Shown piece by piece: positions 1 to 7,629 of a DNA stretch of 64,000 bases (position 1 is its first letter; each line of letters starts with the position of its first letter). The notes beneath the pieces are model-generated. The model was not told where the DNA came from, ran no database searches, and was given only the letters and a program-made list of their open reading frames with translations. The position numbers were made by a program, and so were the translations under genes. Origin of the DNA: Ensifer adhaerens (GTDB taxonomy: Bacteria; Pseudomonadota; Alphaproteobacteria; Rhizobiales; Rhizobiaceae); NCBI RefSeq assembly GCF_013283195.1, contig NZ_JABEKT010000001.1, positions 310,001 to 374,000 of the forward strand. The letters are read 5' to 3'.

Positions 1-771
1 CCGCAACAGACGGCAACGGCGCTACTGGTGCCGGCAAGCGGCGCCCATGTGATGCCGCTGCTGCGCGCCATGGAAGAGCGGCTCGGCGCCTATCTCTCGG
101 CCTTCGAGGGCATGTCGAGCAACGCCGTCAAGGCGGCATTCGCGCATGTGCCGTCGCTGAAGAACCCGTTCCAGGGCGGGCATGTGCCTGATTACGTGAT
201 CCTCGCCGAGATCAGCCGCAGCTGGGCACCACGCGAAGGCGAGCAGTCGCTCGACGCCGTGCTCGAAACCGTGCTGGCAGAGATCTGGGAGATGGAGACG
301 GCACCGCTTGCCGACGCCTTCGTCGGTCCGCCGCATGAAATCTGGGCGCTGCGCCACGCGCTTTCGGAGGGTGTGAAGCACCTTGGCAAGCTGATCGCCT
401 TCGACGTCTCCTTCCGCCGGGGTGACATCATGGCCTTCTGCGACCATATGAAAGCGGAAATGCCGAACAAGTTTCCAGGCGTCTCCGTCTGCGACTTCGG
501 CCATATCGGCGATGGTGGTGTACACTTCAATCTCGTGGTGGCGAAGGACAGTCCGCTTCTCGGCGATCCGACTTTCGAGCCGCGTTTGCGAGAATGGGTT
601 TTCGCCGTGGCCGTCGAGGAGTATCACGGCAGTTTCAGCGCGGAACATGCGATCGGCCGCCGCAACCAGGCCTATTACGACCTTTATACAAACGACAAAC
701 TCAAGGACATGGCCGCAGGCCTGAAGACGCTCACCTCGCCGGGGAAACTCGGCAGCGTGCGCTTCGGATAG
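1..771 (+). CDS. FAD-linked oxidase, C-terminal part (5' end outside window)
   Basis: The reading frame is open from the first base, so the start lies upstream. The visible 256 codons form the C-terminal domain of the GlcD-type FAD-linked oxidases: GHIGDGGVHFN at 499-531 matches the family GHxGDGNxHxN signature, and a GSFSAEHAIG motif follows near 620-660. Family members oxidise D-lactate, glycolate or D-2-hydroxyglutarate to the 2-oxo acid and feed electrons to the respiratory chain. An ALDH7 gene and an aminotransferase follow on the same strand. That company would suit D-2-hydroxyglutarate, the late intermediate of the 2-aminoadipate route of lysine breakdown. The family is clear; the substrate is inferred from neighbours only. 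Confidence 0.85.
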   Translation, partial: PQQTATALLVPASGAHVMPLLRAMEERLGAYLSAFEGMSSNAVKAAFAHVPSLKNPFQGGHVPDYVILAEISRSWAPREGEQSLDAVLETVLAEIWEMETAPLADAFVGPPHEIWALRHALSEGVKHLGKLIAFDVSFRRGDIMAFCDHMKAEMPNKFPGVSVCDFGHIGDGGVHFNLVVAKDSPLLGDPTFEPRLREWVFAVAVEEYHGSFSAEHAIGRRNQAYYDLYTNDKLKDMAAGLKTLTSPGKLGSVRFG

Positions 772-775
772 GCCC

Positions 776-823
776 GAGCGGAATGAGGAAAAGTGTTTGC
801 GCTTTTCCGCCCACATTCCGCTC
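776..823. repeat. Rhizobial-type intergenic palindrome
   Basis: Two nested inverted repeats fill the gap between the FAD oxidase and the aldehyde dehydrogenase. GAGCGGAATG (776-785) pairs with 814-823, and GGAAAAG (787-793) pairs with 802-808. The sequence resembles a palindromic element scattered between genes in rhizobia. A decayed right half recurs near 49765-49806. It may also act as a stem-loop at the 3' end of the oxidase mRNA. Confidence 0.6.
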
Positions 824-861
824 TAACCAATGATCTAAGACAGGAAAACGGGAGTCAGACC

Positions 862-2394
862 ATGAACATTGCAACGAAGAAGATCGACGTCACCAAGGAA
901 GCAGCAGCGCTGCTCGAAAAGATGGGCGTCGTCAAGGAACTCTACACCGGCGGCGACATGCCGTCCTTCAGCCCGGTCACCGGCGAGCAGATCGCCAGCC
1001 TGAAGACGGTTTCGGCCGCGGAAGCTGCCGCCAAGATCGACAAGGCCCATGAAGCCTTCAAGGCCTGGCGCCTGGTGCCGGCGCCCAAGCGCGGCGAACT
1101 GATCCGCCTGCTCGGAGAAGAGCTGCGCACCTTCAAGGCCGACCTCGGCCGCCTGGTTTCGATCGAAGCCGGCAAGATCACCTCCGAAGGCCTCGGCGAA
1201 GTCCAGGAAATGATCGACATCTGTGATTTCGCAGTCGGTCTGTCCCGCCAGCTTTACGGCCTGACGATCGCCACCGAGCGTCCCGGCCACCGCATGATGG
1301 AAACCTGGCATCCGCTCGGCGTCGTCGGCGTCATCTCCGCCTTCAACTTCCCGGTCGCCGTCTGGTCGTGGAACACGGCGCTGGCGCTCGTCTGCGGCAA
1401 CTCCGTCGTCTGGAAGCCGTCGGAAAAGACCCCGCTCACCGCGCTTGCATCGCAGGCTATCTTCGAGCGTGCGCTTGCCCGCTTCGGCGATGCGCCGGAA
1501 GGCCTGTCGCAGGTTCTGATCGGCGACCGCACCGTCGGTGAAGTCCTGGTCGACAACCCGAAGGTGCCGCTGGTTTCGGCAACCGGTTCGACCCGCATGG
1601 GTCGCGACGTCGGCCCGCGCCTTGCCAAGCGCTTTGCCCGCGCCATCCTCGAACTCGGCGGCAACAATGCCGGCATCGTCTGCCCGTCGGCCGATCTCGA
1701 CATGGCGCTGCGCGCCATCGCCTTCGGCGCCATGGGCACCGCCGGCCAGCGTTGCACCACCATGCGCCGACTGTTCGTGCACGAAAGCGTCTACGACCAG
1801 CTCGTTCCGCGCCTGAAGAAGGCTTACGGTTCCGTCTCGGTCGGCAACCCGCTCGAAACCACCGCCCTCGTCGGCCCGCTGGTCGACAAGGCTGCGTTTG
1901 ACGGCATGCAGAAGGCGATCGGCGAAGCCAAGGCCCATGGCGGCACCGTCACCGGCGGCGAACGCGTCGAACTCGGCTATGCCAACGGCTACTACGCCAA
2001 GCCTGCCATGGTCGAAATGCCCAAGCAGGCCGGTCCGGTTCTCGAAGAAACCTTCGCGCCGATCCTCTACGTCATGAAGTACAGCGACTTCGACGCCGTC
2101 GTTGCCGACCACAATGCGGTCGCTGCCGGCCTGTCCTCGTCGATCTTCACCCGTGACATGCAGGAAGCCGAACTCTTCCTGGCGGTCGACGGCTCGGATT
2201 GCGGCATTGCCAACGTCAACATCGGCACCTCGGGCGCCGAAATCGGCGGCGCCTTCGGTGGCGAAAAGGAAACCGGCGGTGGCCGCGAATCGGGTTCCGA
2301 TTCCTGGAAGGCCTACATGCGCCGCGCCACCAACACGGTGAACTACTCGAAGGCTCTGCCGCTGGCGCAGGGCGTTTCGTTCGACATCGAATAA
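862..2394 (+). CDS. ALDH7-family aldehyde dehydrogenase (probable piperideine-6-carboxylate/aminoadipate-semialdehyde dehydrogenase)
   Basis: This 510-residue NAD(P)-dependent aldehyde dehydrogenase is of the antiquitin (ALDH7) type, whose bacterial members (AmaB/Pcd) oxidise 2-aminoadipate semialdehyde to 2-aminoadipate in lysine catabolism. Visible features are the FNFPVAVW region with Asn162, Lys185 in WKPSEKT, the general base Glu264 in ELGGNN and the nucleophile Cys298 in GTAGQRCTT. I chose the ATG at 862 because it follows GGGAGTC and gives the usual family N-terminus; the frame is open further upstream but that part overlaps the repeat. The aminotransferase gene begins 25 bp downstream, so the two are probably one transcript. 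Family assignment is firm; the exact substrate is inferred. Confidence 0.9.
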   Translation: MNIATKKIDVTKEAAALLEKMGVVKELYTGGDMPSFSPVTGEQIASLKTVSAAEAAAKIDKAHEAFKAWRLVPAPKRGELIRLLGEELRTFKADLGRLVSIEAGKITSEGLGEVQEMIDICDFAVGLSRQLYGLTIATERPGHRMMETWHPLGVVGVISAFNFPVAVWSWNTALALVCGNSVVWKPSEKTPLTALASQAIFERALARFGDAPEGLSQVLIGDRTVGEVLVDNPKVPLVSATGSTRMGRDVGPRLAKRFARAILELGGNNAGIVCPSADLDMALRAIAFGAMGTAGQRCTTMRRLFVHESVYDQLVPRLKKAYGSVSVGNPLETTALVGPLVDKAAFDGMQKAIGEAKAHGGTVTGGERVELGYANGYYAKPAMVEMPKQAGPVLEETFAPILYVMKYSDFDAVVADHNAVAAGLSSSIFTRDMQEAELFLAVDGSDCGIANVNIGTSGAEIGGAFGGEKETGGGRESGSDSWKAYMRRATNTVNYSKALPLAQGVSFDIE

Positions 2395-2419
2395 CCGGCG
2401 ACATCGAGTAGGATCGACC

Positions 2420-3652
2420 ATGACCATCAACGCAACGGTCAAGGAGGCGGGCTTCAAGCCCGCCTCGCGGATCTCCTCGATCGGGGTATCCGAAATCCTG
2501 AAAATCGGCGCACGCGCCCAAGCAATGAAGCGCGACGGCAAGCCGGTCATCATTCTGGGCGCCGGCGAACCGGACTTCGACACGCCCGACTATGTCAAGG
2601 ATGCCGCCTGCGCGGCGATAAAGCGCGGTGATACCAAATACACCGCCCTCGACGGCACGCCGGAACTGAAGAAGGCGATCCGCGAAAAGTTCCAGCGCGA
2701 AAACGGCCTTGCCTACGAGCAGGACGAGATCACGGTCGCCACCGGCGCCAAGCAGATCCTGTTCAACGCCATGATGGCGACGATCGATGCCGGCGACGAA
2801 GTCGTCATCCCGACGCCCTACTGGACCTCCTATTCGGATATCGTCCAGATCTGCGAAGGCAAGCCGGTGCTGATCCCCTGCGACGCGGCCACGGGCTTCC
2901 GCCTGACCGCCGACAAGCTCGAAGCGGCGATCACGCCCAGGACGCGCTGGGTGCTCCTGAACTCGCCGTCCAACCCTTCGGGTGCCGCCTACAGCGCCGA
3001 CGACTACCGGCCGCTGCTCGACGTGCTCCTCAGGCATCCGCATGTGTGGCTGCTGGTCGACGACATGTACGAGCATATCGTCTATGACGGCTTCCGCTTC
3101 GTTACGCCCGCCCAGCTGGAGCCGCGCCTGAAAGACCGCACCCTGACGGTCAACGGCGTCTCCAAGGCCTATGCCATGACCGGCTGGCGCATCGGTTATG
3201 CCGGCGGCCCGCGCGACCTGATCAAGGCGATGGCCGTCGTCCAGAGCCAGGCAACCTCCTGCCCTTCGTCCGTCAGCCAGGCCGCTTCGGTGGCTGCCCT
3301 GACCGGCCCGCAGGAGTTCCTCAAGGAACGCACGGCCAGCTTCCAGCGCCGCCGCGATCTCGTCGTCTCCGGCCTCAACGCCATCGACGGCCTCGACTGC
3401 CGCGTTCCGGAAGGGGCTTTCTACACCTTCTCCGGCTGCGCCGGCATGCTCGGCAAGGTCACGCCTTCGGGCAAGACCATCGAGACGGACACGGACTTCT
3501 GCGCCTATCTGCTCGACGATGCCCACGTCGCCGTCGTTCCCGGCTCTGCCTTCGGCCTGTCACCGTTCTTCCGCATCTCCTATGCGACATCGGAAGCGGA
3601 GTTGAAGGAAGCGCTGACGCGCATCGCCGACGCCTGCGCGCGGCTTTCGTAA
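2420..3652 (+). CDS. aatB: Class I aspartate aminotransferase (AatB type)
   Basis: A 410-residue PLP-dependent fold-type I aminotransferase. The N-terminal GAGEPDFDTP motif, Asn185 in NSPSNPSG, the PLP lysine Lys249 in VSKAYAMTGWRIGY and FRISYATSE near the C-terminus are all present. It closely resembles the second aspartate aminotransferase (AatB) described in Sinorhizobium meliloti. It lies 25 bp after the ALDH7 gene, so in vivo it may move the amino group of 2-aminoadipate or another acidic amino acid to 2-oxoglutarate rather than serve general aspartate metabolism. An AGGA ribosome site precedes the ATG. Confidence 0.9.
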   Translation: MTINATVKEAGFKPASRISSIGVSEILKIGARAQAMKRDGKPVIILGAGEPDFDTPDYVKDAACAAIKRGDTKYTALDGTPELKKAIREKFQRENGLAYEQDEITVATGAKQILFNAMMATIDAGDEVVIPTPYWTSYSDIVQICEGKPVLIPCDAATGFRLTADKLEAAITPRTRWVLLNSPSNPSGAAYSADDYRPLLDVLLRHPHVWLLVDDMYEHIVYDGFRFVTPAQLEPRLKDRTLTVNGVSKAYAMTGWRIGYAGGPRDLIKAMAVVQSQATSCPSSVSQAASVAALTGPQEFLKERTASFQRRRDLVVSGLNAIDGLDCRVPEGAFYTFSGCAGMLGKVTPSGKTIETDTDFCAYLLDDAHVAVVPGSAFGLSPFFRISYATSEAELKEALTRIADACARLS

Positions 3653-3662
3653 CGCGGCATTC

Positions 3663-3883
3663 GCCCCTCACCCTAGCCCTCTCCCCGCTTGCGGGGAGAG
3701 GGGACACCGTCGAGCGTGCAGCCGCGGCCCACTTTCCCTGGATAAACAGGTTTTCACGTCAGCGCCGGTGCGCGCGGAAATAGCTGCGTCCCGATAAAGC
3801 TCGAGAGGGATCGTGGAGCACGCCGCATGTCCCTTCGCCCCGCCTGCGGGGAGAATGTTGCGGCAGCGGGATGAGGGGCAATT
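3663..3883. repeat. Composite palindromic element (RIME-like)
   Basis: The 245-bp gap after aatB holds two outward-facing palindromes about 140 bp apart. The first has perfect 12-bp arms (3677-3688 and 3691-3702, CCCTCTCCCCGC). The second has CCCCGC arms (3838-3843 and 3846-3851), followed by a GCGGGATGAGGGGCA end that mirrors the CGCCCCTCACCC start at 3662. Mirrored ends with two internal palindromes are the design of rhizobial RIME-type repeats. It separates the convergent aatB and the XRE-cupin gene and could end transcription from both. Confidence 0.6.
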
Positions 3884-3897
3884 CCAAACTCCTCCCC

Positions 3898-4446
3898 TCA
3901 AAACGTCGGCGGCGTGCAGGCGCTGATCACCTCGCAAGGCACCGGCCCGACACACCGAAACCGGTGTGGCCGCCGGCTCTCGAAATAGTACGCATCCCCA
4001 GGCCCTAGAATCCGCCGCTCGTCGTCGACGGTCACCTCTATGCGCCCCGACAGCACGATGCCGCCCTCCTCGCCGTCATGCACCAGCGGTACTTTTCCGG
4101 TGTCCGCGCCCGGCTGATAACATTCCTTCAGGATCTGCAAGCTGCGGCCGAAGAGGTTTTCGCCGATCTGGCGATAGGAGATCGGGCCCTTGCCGATCTC
4201 GACCAATTCCTCCGCCGCATAGAACGCCTTGCGCGGTCGCTCCGGCTCGAACGAGAAGAATTCCGCCAGCCCGATCGGAATGCCGTCGAGGATGCGCTTC
4301 AGTGCGCCGACGGAAGGATTGGACGCGTTTGATTCGATCAGCGAAATCGTCGAGTTGGTTACACCGGCCCGTTTGGCCAGTTCACGCTGCGACAGATTGT
4401 GCATCAGCCTGAGGTGACGAAGCCGGTTTCCGATGTCGACGCTCAT
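3898..4446 (-). CDS. XRE-family regulator with C-terminal cupin domain
   Basis: A 182-residue two-domain regulator. Residues about 6-60 are an XRE/Cro helix-turn-helix (IGNRLRHLRLMHNLSQRELA onward), and residues about 110-178 are a small cupin with the GDAYYFESRRPHRF strand. PuuR, which represses putrescine use in E. coli, has this architecture, in which the cupin senses a small metabolite. The gene is divergent from an omega-amino-acid aminotransferase with 147 bp between, so it most likely controls that gene and itself. Ligand and operator are unknown. Confidence 0.88.
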   Translation of the reverse strand: MSVDIGNRLRHLRLMHNLSQRELAKRAGVTNSTISLIESNASNPSVGALKRILDGIPIGLAEFFSFEPERPRKAFYAAEELVEIGKGPISYRQIGENLFGRSLQILKECYQPGADTGKVPLVHDGEEGGIVLSGRIEVTVDDERRILGPGDAYYFESRRPHRFRCVGPVPCEVISACTPPTF

Positions 4447-4593
4447 GGCTATCCATCCAGGTGTTCAGGTTGTTCGAAATACCGCAACTTCAAAGATATC
4501 GAACTATAAAAATCAATGGCTTGAATGACATCAGAAAAGGACTTGTTTGGCAATTCAAATCATGGCGTCAATCGCCGACCTCAGGAGGATGCC
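4447..4593. promoter_or_regulatory. Divergent promoter region, XRE-cupin / aminotransferase
   Basis: This AT-rich 147-bp gap between divergent genes must hold both promoters and the operator. The aminotransferase has an AGGAGG ribosome site at 4583-4588. I see no strong symmetrical operator; GTTCGAAATAC at about 4471-4481 and ATATCGAAC near 4496 form a loose inverted pair (GTTCGA...TCGAAC) that is the best candidate. Confidence 0.4.
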
Positions 4594-5931
4594 ATGAACC
4601 AGCACACCAAGCCCAACGCCCCGGTACTCGACAGCTACTGGATGCCCTTTACCGCCAACCGGCAGTTCAAGGCGGCCCCGCGCCTGCTCGCATCGGCCGA
4701 GGGCATGCACTACACCAGCACCGATGGCCGCACGATCCTCGACGGCACTGCCGGCCTCTGGTGTGTCAACGCCGGTCACGGCCGCCGCCAGATCGCCTCT
4801 GCGGTCGAACGCCAGCTGACGACAATGGATTTCGCGCCCTCCTTCCAAATGGGCCACCCGATCGCCTTCGACTTTGCCGAACGCCTCGCCGAGATCGCAC
4901 CAGGCCCGCAAGGCCAGAAGCTCGATCGCGTGTTCTTCACCGGCTCGGGCTCTGAATCGGTCGACACTGCGCTGAAGATGGCGATCGCCTATCAGCGCGC
5001 GATCGGCCAGGGCACCCGCACGCGCCTGATCGGCCGCGAGCGTGGCTATCACGGCGTCGGCTTCGGCGGCATTTCGGTCGGCGGCATTCTCAACAACCGC
5101 CGCGTCTTCCCGCAGCTTCCCGGTTCCGACCATCTGCGCCACACCCACGATCCCGCGAAGAATGCCTTCGTCAAGGGCCAGCCCGAGCACGGCGCCGAGC
5201 TTGCCGACGATCTCGAACGGCTGGTGGCATTGCACGGCGCCGAGACCATCGCCGCCTGCATCGTCGAGCCGGTTGCTGGCTCGACCGGTGTGCTGATCCC
5301 GCCGAAGGGTTATCTCGAACGCCTGCGCGCCATCTGCGACAAGCACGGCATCCTCCTGATTTTCGACGAGGTCATCACCGGCTTCGGTCGCCTCGGCGCG
5401 GCGTTTGCCACCGACTTCTTCGGCGTGACGCCTGATATGGTGACGGCTGCCAAGGGGCTGACCAACGGCGCGATCCCGATGGGCGCCGTCTTTGCCAGCC
5501 GCAAGGTCCACGACGCGCTGATGCACGGTCCGGAAAACGCAATCGAGCTGTTCCACGGCTACACCTATTCCGGTCACCCCGCCGCCTGCGCCGCCGGCAT
5601 CGCCACGCTCGATATCTACCGCGACGAAGGCCTGATGACCCGTGCCGCCGATCTGCAGGACGCCTGGCACGACGCGATGCATTCGCTGAAGGGCCTGCCC
5701 TATGTCATCGACATCCGCACCATCGGCCTGATCGCCGGCATCGAGCTGCAATCGCGCGACGGCGCCATCGGCGCCCGCGCCTATGACGTCTTCGTCGATT
5801 GCTTCGAAAAGGGCCTGCTGATCCGCGTCACCGGCGACATCATCGCCTTCTCGCCCCCGCTGATCGCCGACGAAAATCACTTCGGAGAAATCGTCTCGAT
5901 CCTCGGCGATGCGCTGAAGCGCGCCAAGTAA
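4594..5931 (+). CDS. Class III omega-amino acid--pyruvate aminotransferase
   Basis: A 445-residue class III aminotransferase of the beta-alanine/omega-amino-acid:pyruvate group, which moves terminal amino groups (beta-alanine, GABA-like substrates) to pyruvate. Asp258 in LIFDEVITGFGR binds the PLP ring nitrogen, and Lys287 in TAAKGLTNGAIPMG is the Schiff-base lysine. The HGYTYSGHPAACAA motif is also typical. Length is that of the Pseudomonas enzyme. The ATG at 4594 follows AGGAGG; the frame extends upstream but without a better start. The divergent XRE-cupin gene is the likely regulator. Precise donor not determinable here. Confidence 0.88.
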   Translation: MNQHTKPNAPVLDSYWMPFTANRQFKAAPRLLASAEGMHYTSTDGRTILDGTAGLWCVNAGHGRRQIASAVERQLTTMDFAPSFQMGHPIAFDFAERLAEIAPGPQGQKLDRVFFTGSGSESVDTALKMAIAYQRAIGQGTRTRLIGRERGYHGVGFGGISVGGILNNRRVFPQLPGSDHLRHTHDPAKNAFVKGQPEHGAELADDLERLVALHGAETIAACIVEPVAGSTGVLIPPKGYLERLRAICDKHGILLIFDEVITGFGRLGAAFATDFFGVTPDMVTAAKGLTNGAIPMGAVFASRKVHDALMHGPENAIELFHGYTYSGHPAACAAGIATLDIYRDEGLMTRAADLQDAWHDAMHSLKGLPYVIDIRTIGLIAGIELQSRDGAIGARAYDVFVDCFEKGLLIRVTGDIIAFSPPLIADENHFGEIVSILGDALKRAK

Positions 5932-5938
5932 AACAAAA

Positions 5939-5980
5939 CGACACCGCCGCCGAGATCGTCGGCGGCGGTGTCGCATTTTC
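5939..5980. terminator. Bidirectional terminator between convergent genes
   Basis: A perfect 15-bp stem (5939-5953 with 5959-5973, CGACACCGCCGCCGA) with a 5-nt loop sits just after the aminotransferase stop. ATTTT follows on the plus strand and a TTTTGTTT run follows on the minus strand, so it can serve both the aminotransferase and the converging glycerate kinase operon. Confidence 0.8.
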
Positions 5981-6026
5981 CGATTCAAAGCTGAATCCGG
6001 CTAGCGTCCCAGCGCGCGCTTGCGCC

Positions 6027-7307
6027 CTAACGGATCAGCATCGCCCTGAAGTCATTGACATTGGTTCCGGTCGGACCGGGTACGAACAGATCGCCGCTCG
6101 CCGAAAATGCCGACCAGGCATTGTGGCGGGCCAGATGCGCGCGCGGATCGGCGCCCGCAGCCCGCATGCGGGCAACGCTTTTGCCATCGGCAAAGGCACC
6201 GGCATTGTCCTCGGATCCGTCGATGCCGTCGGTGTCCGCCGCCAGGGCGTCGACCCCGTCGAGCCCTTCGATGTCGAGCGCCAGCGACAGCAGCAATTCG
6301 CTGTTGCGGCCGCCCTTGCCGTAGTCCTTGCCTGTTATCGTCACCGTCGTCTCGCCGCCGGACAGGAGCACGACCGGCTTTTCGAACGGCCGATTGCGCA
6401 GCGCGACTTCACGCGCCAGAGCGGCATGCATGCGGCCGATATCCCGCGCCTCGCCTTCGATGGCATCCGACAGAATGCGGGCCTCGACGCCCAACTCTCT
6501 AGCCCTGCCCGCGGCCGCCTGCAGCGAGACGCTCGCCGAAGAGATCACATGGCATTCGTGCCTGCGGAAAATCGCATCCGATGGATCGGGCGCATGCGCT
6601 CGTTCGGATCGCAGATGCGCCATCACGCCTTCGGGAAGGACCATGCCATAGCGATCGACGATCTCAAGCGCTTCCTTCACTGTCGAGCCGTCCGCCACCG
6701 TCGGGCCGGAGGCGACGAAAGCCGGATTGTCGCCGGGCACGTCGGAGACGACGAGGGTGACAACACGGGCCGGACCGGCGGCTGCAGCCAGGCGCCCGCC
6801 CTTGATGCGCGACACATGCTTGCGCACGACGTTCATCGCAGAGATCGGCGCGCCGGAGGCAAGCAGCGCCCGGTTGACCGCGATCTCGTCGGCAAGCGTC
6901 AGCCCCTCCGGCGGCGCCGGCAGCAGCGACGACCCACCGCCTGAGATCAGCGCAACGACCAGATCGTCAGCCGTCAGGCCTCGAACCAGGCCTATCAGTT
7001 CTTCAGACGCCCGCAGGCCCGCCTCATCCGGCACCGGATGGGCGGACTGCAGCACGCGAATGCGCTCGCAGGGCTCGATCGGGCCGTGGCGGGCAACGAC
7101 AGTGCCCGTCAGCGGGGGATCCCACAGTTTCTCGAAGGCCGCCGCCATCTGGCTTGCGGCCTTGCCAGCCCCGACGACGACCGTTCTCCCCTTCGGTTTT
7201 TCCGGCAGATGCGCACGGATCGCCTCATAAGGGTCGGCAGCACGCACGGCCGCCTCGAAAAGAGTGGTGAGAAAGGCACGCGCATCGAAATCTGCCATAT
7301 CCGTCAA
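6027..7307 (-). CDS. Glycerate 2-kinase, MOFRL family
   Basis: A 426-residue protein with an N-terminal DUF4147 domain (about 8-240, including VVGAGKAASQMA and ISGGGSSLLPAP) and a C-terminal MOFRL domain (about 300-415, LSGGETTVTITGKDYGKGGR and DTDGIDGSEDNAGA). This is the glycerate 2-kinase (TtuD/GckA-type) family, which phosphorylates D-glycerate at the end of tartrate, hydroxypyruvate or serine-cycle routes. It is the last gene of a three-gene operon; its ATG overlaps the preceding Dabb stop by 4 bp. Glycerate may thus be a product of the pathway controlled from the operator at 9312-9329. Confidence 0.9.
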   Translation of the reverse strand: MTDMADFDARAFLTTLFEAAVRAADPYEAIRAHLPEKPKGRTVVVGAGKAASQMAAAFEKLWDPPLTGTVVARHGPIEPCERIRVLQSAHPVPDEAGLRASEELIGLVRGLTADDLVVALISGGGSSLLPAPPEGLTLADEIAVNRALLASGAPISAMNVVRKHVSRIKGGRLAAAAGPARVVTLVVSDVPGDNPAFVASGPTVADGSTVKEALEIVDRYGMVLPEGVMAHLRSERAHAPDPSDAIFRRHECHVISSASVSLQAAAGRARELGVEARILSDAIEGEARDIGRMHAALAREVALRNRPFEKPVVLLSGGETTVTITGKDYGKGGRNSELLLSLALDIEGLDGVDALAADTDGIDGSEDNAGAFADGKSVARMRAAGADPRAHLARHNAWSAFSASGDLFVPGPTGTNVNDFRAMLIR

Positions 7308-7621
7308 TCCGGGATTTCGAGGTCGTAGACGAAGATGCCGTCGATGCCGCCCTCTGCGGCTGCAACGATCTTCGCGCCGGTCTTCTGGTGCTCCGGATCG
7401 GCGAGATAGGCATCGCGCGCGCCGGCATCGGCGAAGTCGACGATGAAGCCTTCGGCATAGCCCTTGTCCATACCGATCTCCGGGCTGACATTGGCACCCT
7501 CATGGGTCGCAAGAAGGCCGGGAAGCCGGCTTTTCAGCCCGGCGATCTCGGCGAAGATCGACGTTTTCTCCTCCGCCGAAATCTCCGGACGGAAGCAAAT
7601 GAAGACACAGTGGCGGATCAT
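7304..7621 (-). CDS. Dabb-domain (stress-responsive A/B barrel) protein
   Basis: A 105-residue single-domain dimeric alpha-beta barrel protein. The MIRHCVFICFRPEISAEEK start and the FIVDFADAGARDAYLADPEH stretch are characteristic. Dabb proteins range from plant polyketide cyclases to small bacterial proteins of unknown role in catabolic operons. GAGGAAAA precedes the ATG. It is 8 bp after the GMC gene and overlaps the glycerate kinase start by 4 bp, so the three are translated together. The reaction, if any, is unknown; a cyclase, isomerase or binding role is possible. Confidence 0.85.
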   Translation of the reverse strand: MIRHCVFICFRPEISAEEKTSIFAEIAGLKSRLPGLLATHEGANVSPEIGMDKGYAEGFIVDFADAGARDAYLADPEHQKTGAKIVAAAEGGIDGIFVYDLEIPD

Positions 7622-7629
7622 GATTTTCC

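Noticed and set aside
835-2583. 582-codon open frame on the minus strand
   Set aside because: It is antisense to the ALDH7 gene and aatB start and has arginine/aspartate-rich shadow composition.
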